Below, piece by piece: positions 7,704-12,486 of a stretch of 12,486 nucleotides of DNA. Source of the DNA: Methyloceanibacter sp. (GTDB taxonomy: Bacteria; Pseudomonadota; Alphaproteobacteria; Rhizobiales; Methyloligellaceae); NCBI GenBank assembly GCA_025449615.1, contig JANWJA010000002.1:1-12486 (forward strand), in the 5' to 3' direction. The position numbers and the translations under genes were made by a program. Positions within the stretch are counted from its first letter, which is position 1, and each line of letters starts with the position of its first letter. The notes beneath the pieces are model-generated. The model saw nothing but the letters and a program-made list of their open reading frames with translations. It did no database searches and was not told the DNA's origin.

Positions 7704-7718
7704 TAGTGGCGACCACTA
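7704..7718. promoter_or_regulatory. Perfect 15-bp dyad, candidate operator
   Basis: TAGTGG at 7704-7709 and CCACTA at 7713-7718 are perfect inverted repeats around CGA. The site lies 67 nt upstream of the kinase ATG, a reasonable place for an operator of the kinase operon. The regulator is unknown, and a chance palindrome cannot be excluded from one sequence. Confidence 0.3.
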
Positions 7719-7888
7719 CCCTGAACTGCTTTGAACCGCTCGTCATCGCTGCATCACTCGGGGGCTTACGGACGGCTAACCCCCTCAGTTTGAACAGCAA
7801 GTACGGCTTTGCGCAATGAGCAAATCCCGGCTGGGACCGTCCGCGTACCGGTAGGTCTCCTGCCTCTCTTGCGCCTGGAAATTCGCAG

Positions 7889-7894
7889 TATACT
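7889..7894 (+). promoter_or_regulatory. Candidate -10 element for the YHS-like gene
   Basis: TATACT differs from the sigma-70 -10 consensus at one position and lies 44 nt before the start codon. No good -35 hexamer is seen at the expected distance (TCTCTT at 7865-7870 is a weak match with an 18-nt spacer), so the assignment is tentative. Confidence 0.3.
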
Positions 7895-7925
7895 CCTAAA
7901 GCCCCGACGGCCTTTGATCAATTGC

Positions 7926-7931
7926 AAGGAG
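7926..7931 (+). promoter_or_regulatory. Ribosome binding site deciding the YHS-like start
   Basis: AAGGAG lies 6 nt before the second of two adjacent ATG codons (7938) and 3 nt before the first (7935). The spacing favours the start at 7938 and rules against the longer frame from 7809. Confidence 0.75.
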
Positions 7932-7937
7932 ACAATG

Positions 7938-8213
7938 ATGCGACTTGGTCTGCTTTCCGCTGTTGCTATTGCCATTGTGTTTGGCTCCGCGGCGACTGCT
8001 CTCGCCGAGCCCGAATGGGAGTTCGACGGTCTCTGCACCATGGGCCTGGCCTTGGGAAAGGAAATCAAGACCGATTGTTCGATCAACGCGATGCTCGACG
8101 GCAAGACCTATTGTTTCGGCAACGAGGAGGCCAAGATCGTGTTCCTCAAGAAGCCGGAACAATTCCTCGATCAGGCGGCCGTGTTCTACATGAGCAAGAA
8201 GCAGGCGCAGTAA
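7938..8213 (+). CDS. Small exported YHS-like protein
   Basis: Encodes 91 residues. A signal peptide is clear: MRLGLLSAVAIAIVFGSAA, then a cleavage site near ALA-EP (residue 23), so the mature protein of about 68 residues should be periplasmic. The mature part resembles a YHS domain, a short metal-binding fold: a first Cys in GLCTMGLA (C33), then DGKTYCFGNEEAKIVFLK (54-71) followed by a KPEQFL that matches the family's 'F..dPe.yl' end. It has three cysteines (C33, C47, C59). The usual 'YYFCS..C' pair is replaced by YCFGNEEAK, so any metal site differs from the classic one. The stop TAA directly abuts the stop of the convergent SoxYZ-like gene. Function is unknown; a role in metal handling for periplasmic redox proteins is only a guess. 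Confidence 0.8.
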   Translation: MRLGLLSAVAIAIVFGSAATALAEPEWEFDGLCTMGLALGKEIKTDCSINAMLDGKTYCFGNEEAKIVFLKKPEQFLDQAAVFYMSKKQAQ

Positions 8214-8241
8214 CTACGATCCACTCGGGGTGGACTGCGCC
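8204..8241. terminator. Compound hairpin over two convergent stop codons
   Basis: GGCGCAG at 8204-8210 pairs with CTGCGCC at 8235-8241, and inside it TCCAC at 8220-8224 pairs with GTGGA at 8230-8234 around the loop TCGGG. The nine bases between the two left arms are bulged and contain both stop codons except for two bases of overlap with neighbouring sequence. Both stems are perfect. It could end transcription from both sides. No T-tract is present, so this is a structural prediction. Confidence 0.45.
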
Positions 8242-9035
8242 GTGAACACCCTCCCGTCCGTATCGGTGATGGCGACGTCGAGATTGTTGCTCGCGCCCTT
8301 GCCGAAGGTGAAGCGGAAATTCGGGTTGGTCGAGATCGAGAACGTGCTCTCCATCTGGAACACGAGCTCGCCGCCGCGTTTCACCACCACATCCTTGACG
8401 AACCGCGCCGGGATGAACTCTGCCGTGTTGATGTTGAGCTGCATCCCATTGCTGTTCGGGTGCTTGATCATCACCTGACCCGACCAGATCGGGTTCGCAT
8501 AAAGCGCGGGCGGGAACGTCTTCACCAGCGTCTTGCCGAGATCGACGGTTTCCGAATCCGGATCCTTCGCCTGCATCGCAGCACAGCCGCCCGCCGCCGC
8601 CACGAATTTGTTGGCGATGTGCAGATTACCATCCTCGGTCTCGAGCACCGCGCGCACGTAAGAGAAATTGTCGATGCGGACCCGCGTGGAGAAGCTGCGC
8701 TCGCCACCTGTGCCGGCAGCGGGACCAAAATTGATCTTGGCCACCAGCGGATTCGGATTCTTGTCGATGAAGAGGGTAAGCGATTTCAGTCTTTGCGACA
8801 CCGAGGGCGGTACCCGAACCGTAAGCGGAACTATGGCAGCATCCTCCGCCGATTGCGGCGCGTCGAGGATAACCATGCCGTCCTCGGCGATGGCGCGATC
8901 GCCGAAGGCCGACTGCCGCAGGCTCGGCCAGCTATCTTCCTCCGCCACCGCCAAATAAGAAGAAGAAAGCATGGTTACAGCGGCGACTGCGCCCGAGAGA
9001 AGCAACTGTCCTAACCTGCTGGTGGACTGGGTCAT
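8214..9035 (-). CDS. Quinoprotein-associated SoxYZ-like carrier fusion
   Basis: Encodes 273 residues from ATG at 9035, preceded by AAGGAG. A signal peptide runs to about residue 31 (LAVA-EED). Residues about 35-155 are SoxY-like and end in FVAAAGGCAAM, where C151 corresponds to the swinging-arm cysteine of SoxY. Residues about 175-270 are SoxZ-like: IKHPNSNGM, AEFIPARFVKDVVV, ISTNPNFRF, and VAITDTDGRVF. In sulfur oxidisers SoxY and SoxZ are separate subunits that carry sulfur intermediates; the fused form is described as a carrier associated with PQQ-dependent dehydrogenases. It lies 34 nt after the MBL hydrolase gene, the usual partner. No soxA, soxB, soxX or soxC gene is near, which argues against thiosulfate oxidation. 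The carried group is not established. Confidence 0.9.
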   Translation of the reverse strand: MTQSTSRLGQLLLSGAVAAVTMLSSSYLAVAEEDSWPSLRQSAFGDRAIAEDGMVILDAPQSAEDAAIVPLTVRVPPSVSQRLKSLTLFIDKNPNPLVAKINFGPAAGTGGERSFSTRVRIDNFSYVRAVLETEDGNLHIANKFVAAAGGCAAMQAKDPDSETVDLGKTLVKTFPPALYANPIWSGQVMIKHPNSNGMQLNINTAEFIPARFVKDVVVKRGGELVFQMESTFSISTNPNFRFTFGKGASNNLDVAITDTDGRVFTAQSTPSGS

Positions 9036-9043
9036 GTCCCGAT

Positions 9044-9049
9044 CTCCTT
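9044..9049 (-). promoter_or_regulatory. Ribosome binding site deciding the SoxYZ-like start
   Basis: AAGGAG on the minus strand, 8 nt before ATG at 9035. It selects this start over an in-frame codon at 9107, which would overlap the end of the MBL gene and place 24 residues before the signal peptide. Confidence 0.75.
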
Positions 9050-9069
9050 GGATCCTTGAAGCCAATATA

Positions 9070-10077
9070 TCACTCCCATTCGAGTTCGGCGAAGGCCGCA
9101 GTGACATTTCTCGCGTGGTAGTAGTCGAAAAGTTTCCATTTATCGCGCTGCGACATGCCGGCGACTTTGACCGCTTCTTCCAGGGTTTTTCCCTCTTTGA
9201 TCAGGCCACGAACGTCCGTGGTGATGGTGGAGAGATAGTCTTGTTCGGGCACCAGCGCTCCGGGCAGTTCCATGGCATGCGGCCCGTGGCCCGGCACCAC
9301 GCGCGCGGCCTTGCGGTCTTTCAGGCTGTCGAGCAGCGTGAGCCAGCCTTTGATCGACCCATCGAGCGTCGGCACATGCACGGAGAACAGGAGATCGGCA
9401 AGGAACAGCGTGTCAGTCTGACTGTCGGTGACGATCAGATCGTTGTCGGTATGGGCTGTCGATTGCGCCTCCAAGAGAAGGGTGCGGCCGCCGAGGTCGA
9501 GCGTCACCTTGTCTTTCACGCTGAGCGTCGGCAAGATGATCTCGGTACGCTCGAGCACGGCCTCGCCCATCATCTGCTTGTTTGCGCCGAGATAGCGGTC
9601 GGCGCGGCTGCCGAGACCTCTGGCAAGTTTGTAATGACCGACGAAAATCGGGTTGTCCGCCTTGAAGGCCGCATTGCCGAACACATGATCGGGATGCATA
9701 TGCGAGTTGATCACATATTTGATCGGCCGATCGGTGACGATGCGGACCGCGGCATGAAGCTGCTCGCCGACCGTGGCGCTGCCCAGGGTATCGATCACGG
9801 CCACCGCGTCATTGCCAACGATGAAGCTCGCATTCGCCATATCGCCGCGATTTTCCGCCGACTGCACCTCGTAGCGACCTTGATGCACGAAGATACCCGG
9901 CGCGATTTCCGCGACCTCGAGACTTTCACCGGCATGACCGGGAAGCACGCGCAACAGGGGCGCCGCCGCGAGCGCAACCGCGCCATGCAAGAAGGCCTGG
10001 CGTGACACAAACGGACCCAAGCAGCTAAGGAGCGGATCTGCGACTGGTCGATCCTGGCTAGACTTCATCACGGCCAT
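9070..10077 (-). CDS. MBL-fold quinoprotein relay zinc metallohydrolase
   Basis: Encodes 335 residues from ATG at 10077, preceded by AAAGG at 5-nt spacing; a longer frame from 10179 would overlap the divergent sulfotransferase start. The N terminus has a hydrophobic segment (about 29-45, FLHGAVALAAAPLL) ending near GHAGES, likely an export signal after an unusually long leader. The metallo-beta-lactamase fold has a full zinc-ligand set: H126, H128, D130, H131 (SHMHPDH), H209 (AHTDND), D228 (ADLLF) and H264 (PGHGP). The segments GDMANASFIVGNDAVAVIDT, LDGSIKGWL and the C-terminal RNVTAAFAELEWE fit the SoxH-related 'quinoprotein relay system zinc metallohydrolase', best the type 2 group as I recall it. 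First gene of a two-gene unit with the SoxYZ-like carrier, probably cleaving a thioester or similar bond on it. The substrate is unknown. Confidence 0.88.
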   Translation of the reverse strand: MAVMKSSQDRPVADPLLSCLGPFVSRQAFLHGAVALAAAPLLRVLPGHAGESLEVAEIAPGIFVHQGRYEVQSAENRGDMANASFIVGNDAVAVIDTLGSATVGEQLHAAVRIVTDRPIKYVINSHMHPDHVFGNAAFKADNPIFVGHYKLARGLGSRADRYLGANKQMMGEAVLERTEIILPTLSVKDKVTLDLGGRTLLLEAQSTAHTDNDLIVTDSQTDTLFLADLLFSVHVPTLDGSIKGWLTLLDSLKDRKAARVVPGHGPHAMELPGALVPEQDYLSTITTDVRGLIKEGKTLEEAVKVAGMSQRDKWKLFDYYHARNVTAAFAELEWE

Positions 10078-10082
10078 GTAAG

Positions 10083-10087
10083 CCTTT
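10083..10087 (-). promoter_or_regulatory. Ribosome binding site deciding the MBL hydrolase start
   Basis: AAAGG (within GGAAAGG) on the minus strand, 5 nt before ATG at 10077. It supports this start rather than the ATG at 10068 or the far upstream one at 10179. Confidence 0.5.
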
Positions 10088-10106
10088 CCCGTCCCTGCCG
10101 CCAGGC

Positions 10107-10136
10107 TTGGCTTCCTTGCGTCGATCAGGCTAATAC
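10107..10136 (+). promoter_or_regulatory. Candidate promoter of the sulfotransferase gene
   Basis: TTGGCT at 10107-10112 and TAATAC at 10131-10136 are separated by 18 nt and resemble sigma-70 -35 and -10 elements. The predicted start of transcription is about 25 nt before the ATG. It is a pattern match only. Confidence 0.35.
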
Positions 10137-10168
10137 CGCACGCAAGGTCTTGGCGGAGTTTCGTCCAC

Positions 10169-10999
10169 ATGCGGGTCATTTACATAGCCGGTGCGGCCCA
10201 TAGTGGGTCTACTTTGCTCGATCTGATGCTTAATGCGCATCCCGAGATCGTCTCCGTCGGAGAGGTGCTCAAACTCAACCGTCAGCTCGGCTATCGGGAC
10301 CCGGAGAGGAAAAATTACGCGCCCTGTTCGTGCGGCGCGCCTTCGCTGTTGCAGTGTAAGTTCTGGTCTGCCGTCGATGCCGAGATCCGAGCCACCGCGG
10401 GAAAATCTCTCACCGAACTCGATGTCCTCGATAGCGACACGCGCGATCCGCGCCACGCGCCGAACGTTACGCTGTTCAAGGCCATTGCCGCCGTCTCCGG
10501 TAAGAACTTCATTGTCGATTCTTCCAAGATTCCGCGAAGACTTAGCCAGCTCATGCAATTTCCCGAGCTTGACGTCTACCCGGTTCACCTGATCAGGGAC
10601 CCGAAAGGCCAGATCGCTTCGGTAATGCGGAAACATGGGGGCTTCCTCAAGAATATCGTTCGCTACGAGATCGTGCAGGAGCAGATTCACCGGACGTTGA
10701 AATCGGTTCCCCATAGCGTGGTGCGCTATGAGGATCTGGTGCGCGATCCGGAACGTAGCTTGAACAGTATTTTGCAGCCTCTCGGCCTCAGCTTTGATCG
10801 GCGTCAACTCTCCTGGGCGGAAGCCGAGAAGCATATCGTTGCCGGCAACCACATGCGCTATCAAACCACGAGCAACCTTGTCCTGGATGAGAAATGGAGA
10901 GAGCGCTTGACCGCGAGTCAGCAGCGCATCATCGATCTCGGCACGACCCGCTCGCGTCGTCTATTACCGCCGACCGGCTTTATCGCGGGCGACCGATGA
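10169..10999 (+). CDS. Sulfotransferase family protein
   Basis: Encodes 276 residues. It shows the two PAPS-binding signatures: the 5'-phosphosulfate loop AAHSGSTLLDLML (9-21) and the 3'-phosphate motif HLIRDPKGQIASVM (140-153), plus VVRYEDLVRDP (184-194), typical of sulfotransferase domains. A cysteine cluster CSCG...C (C53, C55, C63) followed by FW is seen in a bacterial subgroup of the family and may be structural. No signal peptide or membrane helix is present, so it is cytosolic. It would move a sulfo group from PAPS to an unknown acceptor such as a lipid, glycan or small metabolite. GGCGGAG lies 10 nt before the ATG. Sampled lines run about 42-55% GC, below the neighbours, so acquisition by transfer is possible. 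It lies 43 nt before the antiporter gene and may be co-transcribed. Confidence 0.88.
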   Translation: MRVIYIAGAAHSGSTLLDLMLNAHPEIVSVGEVLKLNRQLGYRDPERKNYAPCSCGAPSLLQCKFWSAVDAEIRATAGKSLTELDVLDSDTRDPRHAPNVTLFKAIAAVSGKNFIVDSSKIPRRLSQLMQFPELDVYPVHLIRDPKGQIASVMRKHGGFLKNIVRYEIVQEQIHRTLKSVPHSVVRYEDLVRDPERSLNSILQPLGLSFDRRQLSWAEAEKHIVAGNHMRYQTTSNLVLDEKWRERLTASQQRIIDLGTTRSRRLLPPTGFIAGDR

Positions 11000-11042
11000 G
11001 ATCTTGCGCGTGATTCCCATCGATGAGTAAGCTTCAAGGGAC

Positions 11043-12486
11043 ATGCACGCCGCGCCGCTGATCTCAACCGTCGTCTTTGCTTTGGTGCTTGCCTTCGTCT
11101 TTGGGCTTGGCGCGCAGCGCCTTCGCCTGCCGCCGCTGGTCGGCTATCTCCTTGCCGGCATTGCCCTAGGCCCGTTCACGCCGGGCATCGTCGCCGATCA
11201 GGGCATCGCCAATCAGTTGGCGGAAATCGGCATCATCCTTCTGATGTTCGGTGTCGGGTTGCACTTCTCGCTGGACGATCTCCTGTCGGTGCGCGCCGTC
11301 GCGGTCCCGGGCGCCCTGATCCAGGCGTTGGTGGCGATTCCCCTGGCCATGGGGCTCGCTTCGTGGATGGGCTGGAGCCACGGCGCCGGGCTCATCTACG
11401 GCATCGATCTCTCGATCGCCAGTACCGTGGTTGTGCTTCGCATGCTTCAGGACCGGCGCTTGCTCGAGACCGAACGCGGCAAGATCACTGTCGGCTGGCT
11501 GATCGTGCAAGACCTCGCCATGGTGCTGGTGCTGGTACTGCTGCCGGTGCTCGCGGGTGTGCTGCGGGGAGAGGGCGAGGCCCCCGATCCGTCCGTGCTG
11601 CTCGATGCTCTCGCCCTGACCTTCGGCAAGATCGCCGCATTCATCGTCGTCATGCTGCTGGTCGGCAAGAAGTTGATTCCGGCCTTGCTGCACTATGTTG
11701 CGCATACCGGAAGCCGCGAATTGTTTCGCTTGGCGGTGCTCTCCATCGCGCTCGGCTTTGCCTACGGCGCTGCCGAGTTGTTCGGCGTATCGCTGGCGCT
11801 CGGCGCATTTTTTGCCGGCATGATCTTGAGCGAGTCGCGCTTGAGCCAGCAGGCGGCGACGGAGTCGCTGCCGCTACGCGACGCCTTTGCCGTGCTGTTC
11901 TTCGTTTCCGTGGGCATGTTGTTCAACCCGCATATTGTCGTCGCGGAGCCGATGGCATTGCTCGCCACCCTGTTCATCGTCGTCGTTGCCAAGACCATCG
12001 CCGCTTACGGACTGGTGCGCCTCTCCGGCTATGGACCAGGCAGCGCCATCACGATCTCTGCGGCGCTGGCTCAGATCGGCGAGTTCTCCTTCATTCTGGC
12101 GGGCCTCGGCGTCAGTCTGGCGATCTTGCCGGAAGAGGGGCGCGATCTTGTCATCGCCGCTGCGATTCTGTCGATTCTCATCAGCCCGCTGCTGTTTGCC
12201 GGACTCGACATGATCGCGGCCAAGCGCGCTAAACGGCGCGAAGAGACGGCACCGGCCCCGGGGCCTGCACCCGAGGAGCCACCTCGCGAGCCGATCAAAC
12301 CCACCCAGCTAAGGGATCACGTCGTTCTGATCGGCCATGGCCGCGTCGGCAGCGCCATCAGCAAGGTGCTGCGAGAGAAGGGCGTGCCGGTCTTCGTGAT
12401 CGAGGACGACGACGAGGCGGTGGAAGGCCTTAAGGCGAGTGGACTGGAGGCCTTAAGCGGCAATGCCGCCGACCCTGCGATCCTGG
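11043..12486 (+). CDS. ybaL: YbaL/KefB-type cation:proton antiporter, 3' end outside window
   Basis: 481 codons are visible and the frame runs off the right edge. The N terminus MHAAPLISTVVFALVLAF, then LVGYLLAGIALGPFTPG and LLMFGVGLHFSLDDL, align closely with the start of E. coli YbaL from its Met, which fixes the start at 11043. The ribosome site AAGGG is only 2 nt away, oddly close, and an in-frame stop at 11028 excludes an earlier start. It has about 12 hydrophobic helices (CPA2 exchanger domain, to about residue 395). GWLIVQDLAM includes D157, the likely ion-coupling aspartate. Also seen are SLALGAFFAGMILSES and DAFAVLFFVSVGMLF. A Pro/Glu-rich linker leads to a cytosolic TrkA-N nucleotide-binding domain with the Rossmann motif GHGRVG (431-436). 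The full protein should be around 550-600 residues. Role: inner-membrane potassium or sodium/proton exchange. Confidence 0.93.
   Translation, partial: MHAAPLISTVVFALVLAFVFGLGAQRLRLPPLVGYLLAGIALGPFTPGIVADQGIANQLAEIGIILLMFGVGLHFSLDDLLSVRAVAVPGALIQALVAIPLAMGLASWMGWSHGAGLIYGIDLSIASTVVVLRMLQDRRLLETERGKITVGWLIVQDLAMVLVLVLLPVLAGVLRGEGEAPDPSVLLDALALTFGKIAAFIVVMLLVGKKLIPALLHYVAHTGSRELFRLAVLSIALGFAYGAAELFGVSLALGAFFAGMILSESRLSQQAATESLPLRDAFAVLFFVSVGMLFNPHIVVAEPMALLATLFIVVVAKTIAAYGLVRLSGYGPGSAITISAALAQIGEFSFILAGLGVSLAILPEEGRDLVIAAAILSILISPLLFAGLDMIAAKRAKRREETAPAPGPAPEEPPREPIKPTQLRDHVVLIGHGRVGSAISKVLREKGVPVFVIEDDDEAVEGLKASGLEALSGNAADPAIL

Larger units (their letters stand above)
7638..7937. other. Divergent intergenic region
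   Basis: 300 nt between the divergent kinase operon and the YHS-like gene; promoters for both should lie here. I see a perfect dyad at 7704-7718, a TATACT hexamer at 7889-7894 and the YHS-like ribosome site at 7926-7931. A frame open from 7809 joins the YHS-like gene, but its first 43 codons read as an unlikely protein leader and bypass the clear signal peptide start. I see no additional gene. Confidence 0.7.

Noticed and set aside
7760..7784. GGGGG (7760-7764) and CCCCC (7780-7784) as a terminator or operator hairpin
   Set aside because: Only five base pairs form, with a 15-nt loop, and the next inner positions do not pair well. It is not distinguishable from chance in GC-rich DNA.
8214..9035. 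Part of a thiosulfate-oxidising sox cluster
   Set aside because: SoxY and SoxZ are fused here and no soxABCDX gene is adjacent. The partner is the quinoprotein-associated hydrolase type.
8971..10005. A 344-codon open frame on the plus strand, antisense to the MBL hydrolase gene
   Set aside because: The product is rich in Arg, His and Gln and has no recognisable motif, while the opposite strand encodes a complete metallo-beta-lactamase with all zinc ligands. It is a shadow of high-GC codon use.
11166..12304. Minus-strand frames and a 289-codon plus-strand frame (11363-12232) in the antiporter region
   Set aside because: The frame from 11043 matches YbaL throughout and stays open to the window end. 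The others are out-of-frame shadows.

Overview
The window looks like chromosomal DNA of a high-GC alphaproteobacterium, most likely of the order Hyphomicrobiales (Rhizobiales). Three things point there: a palindromic repeat of the 'GAGCAT(A/G)ATCC(C)GAAAAG...CTTTTCGG...AT(T/C)ATGC' type that is abundant in intergenic DNA of that group, the gene families present, and the codon bias toward G/C in third positions. A SoxYZ-like carrier plus metallohydrolase pair suggests a host that uses PQQ-dependent (quinoprotein) dehydrogenases, possibly a methylotroph or other alcohol oxidiser, but no quinoprotein gene lies inside the window. I see no mobile element, CRISPR array, tRNA or rRNA.

Layout. (1) 1-1107, plus strand: the 3' part of a DUF1697 gene, a short hairpin, the palindromic repeat, and a secreted DUF2147 protein. 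(2) 1115-7637, minus strand: a tight four-gene operon. It is read in the order giant hybrid histidine kinase (HAMP, two PAS, HisKA, HATPase, two receivers, HPt), receiver-class III adenylate cyclase, a four-helix membrane protein of unknown function, and a six-helix ion-channel-like protein. The spacings are ATG overlapping TGA, 21 nt, and a 4-nt GTGA overlap. (3) 7638-7937: a 300-nt divergent intergenic region with a perfect 15-bp dyad. (4) 7938-8213, plus: a small exported YHS-like protein whose stop codon abuts that of the convergent SoxYZ-like gene. (5) 8214-10077, minus: a two-gene unit of an MBL-fold hydrolase followed by the SoxYZ-like carrier. (6) 10169-10999, plus: a PAPS-type sulfotransferase. 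(7) 11043 to the window end, plus: a YbaL/KefB-type cation:proton antiporter, cut by the window edge.

How the genes may work together. In the minus-strand operon, the HPt domain at the kinase C terminus would pass phosphate to the receiver of the co-transcribed cyclase. That would make a phosphorelay that sets cAMP production. Two integral membrane proteins, one with a potassium-channel pore signature, are translated directly downstream. I propose the four genes form one signalling module that links an envelope or cytosolic cue to a second messenger and to membrane ion flux. The final link (channel control) is inference: no cyclic-nucleotide-binding domain is visible in either membrane protein. 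The MBL/SoxYZ pair belongs to the family described as a 'quinoprotein relay system' and presumably acts in the periplasm.
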